64,000 nt of DNA from Catenuloplanes indicus (GCF_030813715.1 NZ_JAUSUZ010000001.1:1054001-1118000); one strand, 5' to 3'. Positions 7,329 through 17,582 are shown, counted from the stretch's first letter. Notes: generated by a model from the letters alone, not told the origin. Translations and numbers: made by a program.

Positions 7329-9521
7329 ATGCCCGACTATGGTCACGAGCTGCGCTTCGGCAGCTTCGTCACGCCCGTCAACGCCGCGCCGCAGCACGCG
7401 GCCGGCCTCTCGGTCCTGAGCGAGGACCTGGGACTGGACGTGGTCACGTTCCAGGACCATCCGTACCAGGCCGGTTTCCTGGACACCTGGACGCTGCTGA
7501 CCTGGGTGGCCGCGCGCACGTCCCGGATCCACGTCGCCGGCAACGTGCTGAACCTGCCGCTGCGCCCGCCGGCCGTACTCGCCAGGGCCGTGGCGAGTTT
7601 GGACCTGCTCAGCGGCGGCCGGGCCGTGCTCGGGCTCGGCGCGGGCGGGTTACCGGACGCGGTCGCTGCGATGGGCGGCCCGCGCCGCACCATCGGCCAG
7701 GCGGTGAGCGCGCTGGACGAGGCGCTCGACGTGATCCGCGGCATCTGGGCCGGCGACGACCCCGGGCCGCTGCGCGTGGACGGCCGGTTCTACCGGGTCG
7801 ACGGACTGCGGCGCGGCCCGTCCCCGGCGCACCACGTCCCGATCTGGCTGGGTGCGTACAAGCCGCGGATGCAGCGGATCATCGGGGCGAAGGCGGACGG
7901 CTGGCTGCCGAGCTCGCCCGCGCTCGAGGCCGGCGATCTCGCGCGCGGCAACCGGGTCATCGACGCGGCAGCGACCGCGGCGGGCCGTGATCCCAAGGAC
8001 ATCACCCGCCTGCTGAACGTCACGCCCGCGGACACCGCCGCCGACCTCGCCCGCGCTGCCGCCGAGGACGGCGTGAGCGTGTTCATCCTGGCCGCCGACG
8101 ATCCGGACACGTTGCAGCGATTCGCCACGACCATGGCCGCGGAGATCCGGGAACGCGTCGCCGAGGCCCGCGCGGGCGCCGGCACCGCACGCCGGACCGT
8201 CGTCTTCGGCGGCGAGCAGGTGCCGGCCACGCTGGCGGCGCGGGCGCTGACACCGGTCGACCGCGGGCACCACCGCCACACCGCCGGCTACTTCCGCGCC
8301 GCGCGCCCGGGCCTGGTGCTGCGCCCGCGGACGATCGCCGAGGTGCAGGACGCCGTCCGGTACGCCGCCCGGCACCGCGACGTCCCGCTGGGCCTGCTCA
8401 GCGGCGGGCACGGGCTGTCCGGACGGTCGCTCAACAACGGCGGCATCGTGCTCGCGCTCGACGCGTTCACCGACATCACTCCGTTGGACGACCGCCGCGT
8501 CCGGCTCGGTCCCGGTGCCCGGTGGGGCGAGGTCGCGCGCCGGCTCGCCCCGCACCGGCTCGCGATCACCGCCGGCGACCACGGTGGCGTGGGCGTCGGC
8601 GGGCTGGCGACCACCGGCGGCATCGGCTGGTTCGTCCGGCAGCACGGACTGACCATCGACCACCTTCGCGCGGTCGAGGTCGTGACCGCCGGCGGCGAGC
8701 TGGTCCGCGCCAGTGCCGAGGAGAATCCCGGCCTGTTCTGGGCGATGCGCGGCGCCGGCGCGAACTTCGGCGTCGCGGTCTCCTTCGAGATCGACGCGCA
8801 CCCGGTGCCGGACCGGGTGGGCTTCGCGATGCTGACGTTCGTCCCGGACGACGTCGCGGCGTTCCTGCACCGCTGGGGACGCGCGATCGAGCGCGCGCAC
8901 CCGAGCGTCACCGGCACGCTGATGGCAGGTCCGGCGCCGCGGGGTCTGCCGGCCGTGATGCAGGCGCTGGTCGTCGTCGGCTCCGACGATCAGGACGAGG
9001 TCGTCCAGCGGCTGACCCCGCTGCTGGGCCTGGCGCCGCTCGCCGACCGGTCGGTCCGGCTCGTGCCGTACCACGCGCTGCTCACCGGCGCTCCGGAAGG
9101 CCCGGCGCCGCACGGCCGACACGAGCCGGTCTCGCACGCCGGGCTCGTGCGCCACCTCACCCGCGGCACCGGCGAGGCGATCGCCGGCCTGCTCGCCTCG
9201 GACGGCCGGTTCGCGCTCTCCATCCGGTCGGCCGGCGGTGCGGTCGCCGACACCGCCGCGGACGCCACCGCGTACGCGTGGCGCGACGCCAACTTCCTGA
9301 TCGCCGCGCTCGGCGGCGGCACGCCCGGCTACGACGACGCGTGGCGGCGCCTCGCCACCGGCTTCGAGGGCACCTATCTCAGCTTCGAGACCGACACCGG
9401 CCCGGACGCGCTCGCCCGCGCCTTCCCGCCCGCGCACCTGCACCGGCTCCGCGGCCTGAAGCGCGAGTGGGACCCGGCCGGCCTGTTCCGCGACAACTTC
9501 GCGATCACCCCGGTCCCCTGA
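7329..9521 (+). CDS. Fusion oxidase: luciferase-like (LLM) domain joined to a berberine-bridge (BBE)-type FAD domain
   Basis: A 730-residue two-domain protein. Residues ~5-270 are a luciferase-like monooxygenase (TFQDHPYQAG, RIHVAGNVLNLPLRPPA, LSGGRAVLGLGAG, PIWLGAYKPRM), a family that uses F420 or FMN. Residues ~300-730 are a PCMH/BBE flavoprotein, with the FAD-binding segment RPRTIAEVQDAVRYA, His361 in SGGHGLSG at the covalent-FAD position, and the C-terminal NFAITP-type end. The second covalent residue (a Cys in bicovalent enzymes) is missing; the loop reads AGDHGGVGVGG, so attachment is probably single or non-covalent. The frame is continuous through the linker with no sign of an artificial join. 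The fusion suggests that two redox steps are channelled. ATG 7329 is chosen because it begins the LLM strand. Confidence 0.85.
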   Translation: MPDYGHELRFGSFVTPVNAAPQHAAGLSVLSEDLGLDVVTFQDHPYQAGFLDTWTLLTWVAARTSRIHVAGNVLNLPLRPPAVLARAVASLDLLSGGRAVLGLGAGGLPDAVAAMGGPRRTIGQAVSALDEALDVIRGIWAGDDPGPLRVDGRFYRVDGLRRGPSPAHHVPIWLGAYKPRMQRIIGAKADGWLPSSPALEAGDLARGNRVIDAAATAAGRDPKDITRLLNVTPADTAADLARAAAEDGVSVFILAADDPDTLQRFATTMAAEIRERVAEARAGAGTARRTVVFGGEQVPATLAARALTPVDRGHHRHTAGYFRAARPGLVLRPRTIAEVQDAVRYAARHRDVPLGLLSGGHGLSGRSLNNGGIVLALDAFTDITPLDDRRVRLGPGARWGEVARRLAPHRLAITAGDHGGVGVGGLATTGGIGWFVRQHGLTIDHLRAVEVVTAGGELVRASAEENPGLFWAMRGAGANFGVAVSFEIDAHPVPDRVGFAMLTFVPDDVAAFLHRWGRAIERAHPSVTGTLMAGPAPRGLPAVMQALVVVGSDDQDEVVQRLTPLLGLAPLADRSVRLVPYHALLTGAPEGPAPHGRHEPVSHAGLVRHLTRGTGEAIAGLLASDGRFALSIRSAGGAVADTAADATAYAWRDANFLIAALGGGTPGYDDAWRRLATGFEGTYLSFETDTGPDALARAFPPAHLHRLRGLKREWDPAGLFRDNFAITPVP

Positions 9522-9639
9522 CACGCGACCGGCATGCGGCGTCCACAGGGCCGGCCGCACCCTCGCGAGCCGGTCCACCCGGGACCCACCGCGCTGTCGG
9601 TGACGCGGACCGCCCCCGGCGGACGCGGACGCCGCCGTG

Positions 9640-9952
9640 ACCGTACCGGCGCAGGGCTTGGCGGAGATGCGAGATCTGTACGGCAGGGCGCTCGCCGCCG
9701 GCCTGGTGGTGGCCGCCGCACGCCCGGCGTGCACGGCACGCACGCCTCGATGCACGGCGCGGCCGCACGGCCCGCGCAGCGCGGCCGGGGGCACAGGGCG
9801 CGCTGCTCACGGCCCGGCTGCGGGAGGCGGCGCGGCGCGGGTGCACGGCCGCGTTCGCGGGGACCCGGATCCCGGCCGGCGGGCAACGGAACCCGTCGTA
9901 CGAGAGTTTCACGCTTTCCCACGAGCGTCCCCGCCGGCGCCGGCGGGCCTGA
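9640..9952 (+). pseudogene. GNAT-type acetyltransferase relic
   Basis: The frame from 9797 to the TGA at 9950-9952 encodes ALLTARLREAARRGCTAAFAGT followed by GGQRNPSYESFTLSHE. This matches the C-terminal acetyl-CoA-binding helix and the 'SQRNxxRxGF' end of GNAT N-acetyltransferases. The expected upstream strand and the P-loop (RGxG) segment are only found in other frames (about 9740-9795), and no complete ORF exists. I read this as a decayed gene with at least two frame breaks. A chance resemblance is possible but less likely, given the ordered motifs. Confidence 0.45.
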
Positions 9953-9965
9953 CCGGTCCGCTGAT

Positions 9966-10847
9966 TCAGGATCGCGCCCGGAACGGCGCGAGCGTGGCGC
10001 GGATCGTCTCGGCGACGCCCCAGTCGTCGTCGAACTGGGCCAGGACCGCGAGGTGCTGCCGCAGCTGGATGATCGGCATACGGGCCGGCCAGCCGTCGTC
10101 GAGGCCGGTCAGCTCGGCGTAGACGTCGAAGAACCGGGCCGCCTCCGGCGGTGGTGCCGTGGTCCACAGGTGGGCCAGGTCGACCTCGGCCCAGGTGTAG
10201 GACACCGCCGGGTCGATCACCGCCGCCCGCCCGTCCGCGGTGGCCAGCACGTTCTGCGTCCACAGGTCGCCGTGCGTCAGGCAGGCCGGCCGGTCCGGCA
10301 GCAGCTCGGGGAGCCGCGCGCAGAGCCGTTCCAGCGCGGCCCGGTCCGCGGGCGCGAGCGCGGCCGCGACGCGGGGCTCGGGAAGCCAGCGGAGCAGCCG
10401 GTGCTCGGCGAAGAACGCGAAGCCGTCGCCGGTCCAGGTGTTGATCTGCCGGCGGCGGCCCAGCCAGTTGTCGTGGTGCCATCCGAAACGCGGGTGGACG
10501 TTGCCCGTGTGCAGGTGGGCGAGCGCGTGGGCGAACCCTTCCCAGAACGCGGCGGTACCCGGCCGTGGCCGCAGCAACGACAGCACGAGCAGCTCGTGGT
10601 TCGCCGCGATCACCTCGGGCGTCGCCGGCCCACCGGCCGCCCGCAGCGCGGCCAGCCCTTCGGCCTCCGCGACGAAGGCGTCATCGTCCAGCGCTTCGGC
10701 GAAGGTCTTGACGAAGACCGGCGGCGCGGACGCGCGGTGCGCTATGCCGGCGATCGCGGCGAGTCCGCCGGTCGCCGGCTCCACGGTGACGACGTCGCGG
10801 ATGCCGGCCCGGGTCAGCCGCTCCGTCAGCAGAGCCGTCCGGGACAT
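9966..10847 (-). CDS. Fructosamine/ketosamine-3-kinase family protein
   Basis: A 293-residue protein of the fructosamine-kinase/aminoglycoside-phosphotransferase fold. It has the N-lobe Lys in PVFVKTFAEA, the family-specific GWHHDNWLG segment, the catalytic loop LTHGDLWTQN and the metal-binding Asp in AVIDPAVSYTWAEVDLA. Bacterial members phosphorylate protein-bound ketosamines or small sugars to trigger deglycation. The ATG at 10847 has a strong ribosome-binding site (GGAGGAGG, nine bases upstream). A TTG three codons earlier overlaps that site and is unlikely. It is divergent from the arabinofuranosidase gene at 11013. The operator at 10963 lies in their shared 165-bp spacer. Confidence 0.85.
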   Translation of the reverse strand: MSRTALLTERLTRAGIRDVVTVEPATGGLAAIAGIAHRASAPPVFVKTFAEALDDDAFVAEAEGLAALRAAGGPATPEVIAANHELLVLSLLRPRPGTAAFWEGFAHALAHLHTGNVHPRFGWHHDNWLGRRRQINTWTGDGFAFFAEHRLLRWLPEPRVAAALAPADRAALERLCARLPELLPDRPACLTHGDLWTQNVLATADGRAAVIDPAVSYTWAEVDLAHLWTTAPPPEAARFFDVYAELTGLDDGWPARMPIIQLRQHLAVLAQFDDDWGVAETIRATLAPFRARS

Positions 10848-10962
10848 CGGCGGCAACCTCCTCCACGTCGGAACCAGCCTATCGGCTCGTCAACCCTTGA
10901 AGACATAGAAAAACATCTATACGTTGTACGCACCGCGCCGTGCGCGGTGGCTGCATCCGTCG

Positions 10963-10978
10963 ATGTTAGCGCTCACAC
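10963..10978 (+). promoter_or_regulatory. LacI-type operator upstream of the arabinofuranosidase gene
   Basis: The sequence ATGTTAGCGCTCACAC is a near-perfect palindrome around GCGC. It matches the style of LacI-family sugar-repressor sites (…TTAGCGCTAA…) found before arabinan/xylan genes in actinomycetes. It lies 35 bases before the ATG at 11013. Confidence 0.6.
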
Positions 10979-11012
10979 GGCGCGGGCCGCCCTTCCACCC
11001 CCGGAGCGTCCT

Positions 11013-13346
11013 ATGTCATCCGCGCACCTCAGCCGTCGTCAGGTCCTGCACCTCGCGGGCGCCGGCGCGATCGCCTCGGCCACCGGCGCCGCCACCTCCG
11101 CCACACCGGCCTCGGCCGCACCGGCGGCCGAGCTGCCGCCCGTGCGCGCGGACATCGGCGTCGGCGCGTACCCGTTCCCGCTCGGCCAGGTGCGCCTCAC
11201 CGCGGGCCGCTTCCTGGACAACCAGAACCGGACACTCACCTACCTGCGCGCGGTCGACACCGAACGGCTGCTGTACGTCTTCCGCGCCAACCACCGCCTG
11301 TCCACCGGCGGCGCGGCCGCGAACGGCGGCTGGGACGCACCGGCGTTCCCGTTCCGGTCGCACGTGCAGGGCCACTTCCTGACCGCCTGGGCACAGGCGT
11401 GGGCGGTCCTCGGCGACACGACCTGCCGCGACAAGGCCCTCCACATGGTCGCGGAGCTGGCCCGGTGCCAGGCCAACAACGCGGCCGCCGGGTTCGGCGC
11501 CGGATACCTGTCCGGCTTCCCGGAGTCCGACATCACCGCGGTGGAGAACCGCACGCTGACCAACGGCAACGTCCCGTACTACTGCATCCACAAGACCCTC
11601 GCCGGCCTGCTCGACGTGTGGCGGTACGTCGGCAGCGACCAGGCCCGCACCGTGCTGCTCGCGCTGGCCGGCTGGGTCGACACCCGCACCGCGCGGCTGA
11701 GCACCGGCCAGATGCAGGCCATGCTCGGCACCGAGTTCGGTGGCATGAACGCGGTCCTGGCCGACCTCTACCAGCAGACCGGCGACCAGCGGTGGCTCAC
11801 GGTCGCGCAGCGCTTCGACCACCAGACCGTGTTCGACCCGCTCGCCGCCGGGCAGGACCGGCTCAACGGCCTGCACGCGAACACGCAGGTGCCGAAGTGG
11901 ATCGGCGCGGCCCGGGAGTACAAGGCGACCGGCACCACGCGCTACCGCGACATCGCGGCCAACGCCTGGACCATCACGGTCGGCGCGCACACGTACGCGA
12001 TCGGTGGCAACAGCCAGGCCGAGCACTTCCGCGCGCCGCACGCGATCGCCGGCTACCTCACGAACGACACCTGCGAGCAGTGCAACACCTACAACATGCT
12101 CGACCTCACCCGGGAGCTGTGGCTGCTGGACCCGGGCCGCGCCGCGTACTTCGACTACTACGAGAACGCGCTGCTCAACCACCTGATCGGCGCGCAGAAC
12201 CCGGCCAGCGCGCACGGCCACGTCACCTATTTCACGCCGCTGCGGCCCGGCGGCCGGCGCGGCGTCGGCCCGGCCTGGGGCGGCGGCACGTGGAGCACCG
12301 ACTACGACAGCTTCTGGTGCTGCCAGGGCACCGGCATCGAGACCAACACCAAGCTGATGGACTCGATCTACTTCTTCAACGGTACGACGCTGACGGTCAA
12401 CCTGTTCGTGCCGTCCGTGCTCACCTGGTCGCAGCGCGGCATCACGGTCACCCAGGCCACCGGATATCCGGCGAGCGACACCACCACGCTCACGCTCGGC
12501 GGCACGATGAGCGGCTCGTGGAGCATCCGGGTCCGGATCCCGGCGTGGACGTCCGGCGCCACGATCAGCGTGAACGGTGCCGCGCAGAACGTCAGCACCA
12601 CGCCCGGGTCGTACGCCGCCGTCACCCGCACCTGGGCGCCCGGCGACACCGTCACCGTCCGGCTGCCGATGCGCGTCATCATGAAGGCGGCCGACGACAA
12701 CCCGGCCGTGCAGGCCGTCACGTACGGGCCCGCCGTGCTCTGCGGCAACTACGGCAACACCGCGCTCACCGCGCTGCCGTCATTGACCGTCGCGTCGATC
12801 ACCCGGACCGGCACCGGCAGCCTCGCGTTCACCGCCACCGCGAACGGGCAGCGCGTCGATCTCGGCCCGTTCCACGACGCGCACGGCTTCAACTACACCG
12901 TCTACTGGAACACCGCAACCGCCGGGACGGCCACGTACAAGCTGGTCAACGCGGCTTCCGGCCTGGTCCTCGGCGTCCAGGACATGTCCACCGCGGACGG
13001 CGGGCTCGCCGTCGTCTGGGGCGACACCGGAACCGCGGACCACCGGTGGGTACGGGTGGCCGACGGCGACGCGGTGCGCTTCCGCAACATGCACAGCGGC
13101 AAGGTGCTCGGCGTGGAGAACATGTCCACCGCCGACAACGCCCGCATCCTGCAGTGGGGCGACACCGGCACCGCGGATCACCGCTGGACGCTGCTCGACA
13201 ACGGCGACGGCACCTACCGCATCCGCAACGTGCACAGCGGCAAACTCCTCGGCGTCCTCAACGCCTCCGCCTCCTGGGGCGCACAGGTCGTGCAGGACTC
13301 CGACAACGGCAGCGCCGACAACCGCTGGCGGCTCCAGCCCGTGTAG
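11013..13346 (+). CDS. Secreted GH127-type beta-L-arabinofuranosidase with C-terminal CBM13-like domain
   Basis: A 777-residue protein with a Tat-type signal (SRRQVLHLAGAGA, twin Arg at 8-9; processing near residue 35). The catalytic region shows the GH127 hallmarks: the Glu-x-Cys pair E355/C357 in DTCEQCNTYNML and the Cys pair C436-C437 in FWCCQGTGIE. In the characterised family member HypBA1, the equivalent cysteines bind zinc and one is the nucleophile. From about residue 640, ricin-type repeats occur (SGLVLGVQDMSTADGG, SGKVLGVENMSTADN, SGKLLGVLNASASWG, each closed by a HRW/NRW motif), indicating carbohydrate binding. It should remove L-arabinofuranose from plant polysaccharide or glycoprotein outside the cell. 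It is 29 bp from the SGNH hydrolase gene, so probably co-transcribed with it. Confidence 0.88.
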   Translation: MSSAHLSRRQVLHLAGAGAIASATGAATSATPASAAPAAELPPVRADIGVGAYPFPLGQVRLTAGRFLDNQNRTLTYLRAVDTERLLYVFRANHRLSTGGAAANGGWDAPAFPFRSHVQGHFLTAWAQAWAVLGDTTCRDKALHMVAELARCQANNAAAGFGAGYLSGFPESDITAVENRTLTNGNVPYYCIHKTLAGLLDVWRYVGSDQARTVLLALAGWVDTRTARLSTGQMQAMLGTEFGGMNAVLADLYQQTGDQRWLTVAQRFDHQTVFDPLAAGQDRLNGLHANTQVPKWIGAAREYKATGTTRYRDIAANAWTITVGAHTYAIGGNSQAEHFRAPHAIAGYLTNDTCEQCNTYNMLDLTRELWLLDPGRAAYFDYYENALLNHLIGAQNPASAHGHVTYFTPLRPGGRRGVGPAWGGGTWSTDYDSFWCCQGTGIETNTKLMDSIYFFNGTTLTVNLFVPSVLTWSQRGITVTQATGYPASDTTTLTLGGTMSGSWSIRVRIPAWTSGATISVNGAAQNVSTTPGSYAAVTRTWAPGDTVTVRLPMRVIMKAADDNPAVQAVTYGPAVLCGNYGNTALTALPSLTVASITRTGTGSLAFTATANGQRVDLGPFHDAHGFNYTVYWNTATAGTATYKLVNAASGLVLGVQDMSTADGGLAVVWGDTGTADHRWVRVADGDAVRFRNMHSGKVLGVENMSTADNARILQWGDTGTADHRWTLLDNGDGTYRIRNVHSGKLLGVLNASASWGAQVVQDSDNGSADNRWRLQPV

Positions 13347-13360
13347 CCACCCACCCGTAG

Positions 13361-14461
<1,101 letters not shown>

Positions 14462-15121
14462 CCGGGTCGTCCCGCGGGTCCCGGCCCGCCGCCGTGCCGC
14501 CCCGGCCGAGGCGGCACGGCGGGCACGCAGCCGCCGCACCAGCGGTGCGGCGCCGCCGGCCAGGGCGGACAGGGCCAGGCAGGCGAGCAGGCCGAGCAGC
14601 GGGTTCTGGAGGAAGGCGGCGCCGCCGAGCACGCCGAGTCCGGCGTGGTAGGCGGCCCAGGCCAGCGCCGCGAGCGCGGACGCCGGGGTGAACCGGGACA
14701 GCGGCAGCCGTGTCGTGCCGGACGCGATGTTCGTCGTCACCCGGCCGCCCGGCACGAACCGGGAGATCAGGATGACTCGGCCGGCCCGGCGCTCCAGCTG
14801 CCGGCCGCCGGCGTCGACCGCGGCGCTGATCCGCGGGAACCGGCCGAGCAGCCGAGGGCCGAATGCGCTGCGGCTCAGCCCGTAGACGAGATGGTCGCCG
14901 ACGGTCACGCCGGCCGCGGACGCCAGCACGACCAGCAGCAGCACCGGCGTACCGGTGCGGGAGAACAGGCCGGCCGTGATCAGCGCGGCCTCGGACGGGA
15001 TGACCGGCACGACGCCGTCCGCGGCACCGAGCGCGACCAGCAGCGGGTACAGCAGCGGTGCCGTCATCACCGGGCTGATCAGGCCGATCAGGTCCGTCTG
15101 CCACAGGCTCTCGATGTCCAC
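14462..15121 (-). CDS. DedA/SNARE-associated family membrane protein; no stop codon where the family ends
   Basis: GTG 15121 follows GAGGGGAGC at good spacing. About 215 residues match actinobacterial DedA proteins: re-entrant/membrane segments LLYPLLVALGAADGVVPVIPSE and VLLLVVLASAAGVTVGDHLVYGLSR, then the conserved ISRFVPGGRVTTNIASG and the helices ALAALAWAAYHAGLG and PLLGLLACLALSALAG. DedA proteins are inner-membrane flippase/transport proteins linked to envelope maintenance. The Arg-rich C-terminus reaches about 14470, but the frame has no stop until 13214 and would run antisense through the whole SGNH gene. I give the homologous part only. Either the stop was lost or the true end is a read-through tail. 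The hairpin at 14489-14522 may end the transcript. Confidence 0.65.
14489..14522. terminator. Strong hairpin after the SGNH gene
   Basis: A perfect 13-bp GC stem (CCGCCGTGCCGCC / GGCGGCACGGCGG) with an 8-base loop begins 28 bases after the SGNH stop. There is no U-tract, which is usual in high-GC actinomycetes. It also lies inside the end of the convergent DedA frame. Confidence 0.6.
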
Positions 15122-15233
15122 CGCCGCCGGCTCCCCTCGTCGTTCTCGCGTCACCGACGCTATGCGCCGGCCCGGGCGGGCTCGATGGAGCAGGCACCCG
15201 GATCGGCGGTAGGGCCAGCCCCCGCACCGGCGG

Positions 15234-15594
15234 TCAGTTCCATGGCCACAGCCGGCCGTACCAGGGGACGTGCACGGTCACCGGGTCCGGGCACGGTGTC
15301 GCCGGCGGTGCTGCGGAGCCCGCGCCGGGGGCCGCCGTGGCGGTCGGGCACGGTGTCGGCGACGGCGCCGCGGGCCGCTGCGGCCCGGGCCGGATGACGT
15401 GGCCGGGCAGCAGCACGGCCACCACCGGCGCCACCGCGGCGACGGCCAGGAGCCCGGGGAGCGCGCGGACGAACGGCCGGTGCCGTCTCGCCGTCAGCGT
15501 GGGTGGTGCGGCCGCGCAGGTCGTCCGCGGTGACCCGGCCGGCGCGGGCGGCGAGCGCGGCACGGAGGCGGGCTTCGACGTCGTCCGTCGTCAC
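15234..15594 (-). pseudogene. Small membrane protein resembling an anti-sigma factor, frameshifted
   Basis: GTG 15594, behind CCGGAGGACGCC, starts TTDDVEARLRAALAARAGRVTADDLRG. The continuation that looks real (FVRALPGLLAVAAVAPVVAVLL, a single membrane helix, then a Pro/Ala/Cys external tail ending at 15234) is in the next frame. The switch lies near 15490-15520. The layout (short cytoplasmic part, one helix, small extracytoplasmic domain) and the GTGA overlap with a sigma-factor C-terminus suggest a membrane anti-sigma partner. The functional assignment is inference. An assembly indel could also explain the break. Confidence 0.45.
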
Positions 15595-15677
15595 GGCGTC
15601 CTCCGGAGCGTGTCGCGCAGGATGGTGAGGGCGCGGCTGGCCGTCGACGACCTGGCGTTGCCGCGCGGTGAGGTGGG
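15591..15677 (-). pseudogene. C-terminal relic of a SigE-type sigma factor
   Basis: The frame ending at 15591 reads SPRGNARSSTASRALTILRDTLRR before its stop. This matches the very end of actinobacterial sigma-70 proteins (the 'VKSxxSRALxxLR' recognition-helix segment). Everything upstream of region 4 is gone, replaced by the divergent gene at 15684. The overlap with the next start (GTGA) is the usual sigma/anti-sigma coupling. Confidence 0.45.
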
Positions 15678-15683
15678 GACGGG

Positions 15684-16148
15684 TTGGAAACGGTCTCCGC
15701 AGGGCACAGATGGGCGGTGCCCGACCTCCGTACGTCCCCGCCGCCACCCGATGCCGAACTCCTGCGCAGCTGGGAGCTGACCAGCCCGGCCCACCTGCGC
15801 ACGCTCCGCGCCGACCTCGTCGCGGCCATCCACGAATGCGCTCCGGACCTCGACGGCGACCTGGACGAGGTACCGGAGCGGGTGATCCTGGTCGCGACCG
15901 AGCTGGCGACGAACGCGCTGAAGCACGGGCTGCCGCCGACCACGGTACGGCTGCTGCGTGCCGGTGGGCGGTTCGTCCTCGACGTGGCCGACCACGACCT
16001 GACCCAGTTCCCGGAGCTGGCCGACACCCGGCCGGTCAACGCGGGCGGCCGCGGCCTGCACCTGGCCCTGGCGTTCTCCCTTGAGGTCGGCTGGTACGCG
16101 ACCGCCGAGACCAAACACATCTGGGCCACGTTCCCCGCGACCCCCTGA
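15684..16148 (+). CDS. Anti-sigma regulatory factor-like ATPase (RsbW/HATPase_c type)
   Basis: A 154-residue GHKL-fold protein. The N-box ILVATELATNALKHG binds Mg-ATP, and ADHDLTQFPELADTRPVNAGGRGLHLA supplies the G1/G2 boxes with the Gly-rich lid. Such small ATPases act as serine kinases or anti-sigma factors in partner-switching stress systems, and streptomycetes carry dozens of orphan copies. No anti-anti-sigma or sigma gene is adjacent apart from the sigma relic upstream. The start appears to be a TTG at 15684; the upstream GGTGGGGACGGG could serve as ribosome-binding site. Confidence 0.75.
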   Translation: METVSAGHRWAVPDLRTSPPPPDAELLRSWELTSPAHLRTLRADLVAAIHECAPDLDGDLDEVPERVILVATELATNALKHGLPPTTVRLLRAGGRFVLDVADHDLTQFPELADTRPVNAGGRGLHLALAFSLEVGWYATAETKHIWATFPATP

Positions 16149-16160
16149 GCCGCCGGCCGG

Positions 16161-17582
16161 TCAGGCGGGGACGAAGAGTTCGACGCGGCCGCGGCCGTTC
16201 TCCTTGGCGCGGTAGAGCGCCAGGTCGGCGTGGTGGATCAGCGCGGCGGCCTCGCCGATCCCGTCGTCCAGGGTGGCGATGCCGATCGAGACACCGATCG
16301 AGACGGTACGGCCGGCGACCTCGAACGGCTCGGTCAGCCGCCGGCGGATGCGGTCGGCGACCGCGCACACGTCGTCGTCGCGCGCGATGCCCTGGCACAG
16401 CACCAGGAACTCGTCACCGCCGAAGCGGCTCACGTAGTCGCCGGGCCGGACCGCGTCGGTCAGGCGTCCGGCCACCTGCTGCAGCAGGGCGTCGCCGGCG
16501 GCGTGCCCGTAGGTGTCGTTGACCGGCTTGAAGCCGTCCAGGTCGAGGAAGAGCGCGGCGACCCGTCGCTCGTCGTGCGTGCCCCGCCGGCGGCGCCAGT
16601 CGGCGACCGCGGTCTCGGCGCGGTCCATGAACAGCGCACGGTTCGGCAGGCCGGTCAGCGTGTCGTGCAGCCGGGCGCGGGCGAGCCGGGCCGCGCCGCG
16701 CAGCACCCACAGGCCGATCAGCAGGATGACGGTCATGGCGGCGGCGAACGCGGCGAACAACTGCCATGCGACCCGCGCGGTGCTCTGCACCGGTGCCAGC
16801 AACGCCGATCGCGACGCCGTGGTGACGAATCGCCACGGACTGCCCTCCACCGGCGAGGAAGCGAAGTAGGTGTCGCCGGCGGCGATACCCCGCGTGGCTC
16901 CGGCCAGGGCCGCGGCCAGCGCCGGGTCGGGCAGCGGGACGCCGGCCTCCACGCCGCTGGACGAGCTGACGACGCGTGCGTCGCCGTCGATCACGTACGC
17001 GGTGCCGGCCGCGACGCCGACCGCCTGGAACAGCACCGCCACCTGACTCACCGGGATCGGCAGGACCAGGACGCGCGTGCCGTCGGGGGCCGCGAACGCC
17101 CGGTAAGCGATCACGTTCGACGTACCGTTACTGACGATGACGTTGCTGAAGGCAAGTTTTCCGGTGCGGATCGCGATGCCGAATCCGGGATCGGCCGTCA
17201 AGGCGCTCGACGGCGGCACGAGCGCGACCGGGTCGGCGAACAGGATCCGGCCGCCGGCCGTCATGACGGCATGCCAGGCGGCCTCGACCTCACCGCCGCC
17301 GCGCCGGCTGTCCATCTCCGCGGGCGTGCCGGAGAACGAGTGCTCGGCCAGCTCGCGCACCTGCCCGTCGCTGCCGGCCAGCGTGGCACCGACGAGCCGG
17401 GCCGAGGTCTCGGCGCGGCCGGCGAAGTCCGCGAGCGCGTCGGCCCTGGCCGCGGACGTGGTGCGGGCCAGGTACGCGCCGGCCCCGGCGACCAGCGCCA
17501 CGCTGAGCAGCACCGCGAACCCTAGGCTCAACGGCCGGATCACCGCCGGGCCCCACCACCTCTTCCACACGGCCGACCCCAT
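16161..17582 (-). CDS. Membrane diguanylate cyclase with extracytoplasmic sensor domain
   Basis: About 473 residues. A first helix (GFAVLLSVALVAGAGAYLA) and a second before the catalytic part (LFAAFAAAMTVILLIGLWVL) bracket a periplasmic-side dCache/PAS-like sensor of ~270 residues. The GGDEF domain follows (HDTLTGLPNRALFMDR, LDLDGFKPVNDTYGHAAGD, SRFGGDEFLVLC, GVSIGIA, ADLALYRAKENGRGR). The catalytic GGDEF is intact. An RxxD inhibitory site (RPGD) lies five residues before it, so product feedback by c-di-GMP is expected. No EAL domain is present. In actinomycetes c-di-GMP controls BldD and development. ATG 17582 was chosen just ahead of the first helix; GTG nine bases upstream is possible. Confidence 0.86.
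   Translation of the reverse strand: MGSAVWKRWWGPAVIRPLSLGFAVLLSVALVAGAGAYLARTTSAARADALADFAGRAETSARLVGATLAGSDGQVRELAEHSFSGTPAEMDSRRGGGEVEAAWHAVMTAGGRILFADPVALVPPSSALTADPGFGIAIRTGKLAFSNVIVSNGTSNVIAYRAFAAPDGTRVLVLPIPVSQVAVLFQAVGVAAGTAYVIDGDARVVSSSSGVEAGVPLPDPALAAALAGATRGIAAGDTYFASSPVEGSPWRFVTTASRSALLAPVQSTARVAWQLFAAFAAAMTVILLIGLWVLRGAARLARARLHDTLTGLPNRALFMDRAETAVADWRRRRGTHDERRVAALFLDLDGFKPVNDTYGHAAGDALLQQVAGRLTDAVRPGDYVSRFGGDEFLVLCQGIARDDDVCAVADRIRRRLTEPFEVAGRTVSIGVSIGIATLDDGIGEAAALIHHADLALYRAKENGRGRVELFVPA

Noticed and set aside
7650-9794. Long minus-strand frame opposite the fusion oxidase
   Set aside because: No domain signals; the plus strand encodes two clear enzyme domains over the same bases.
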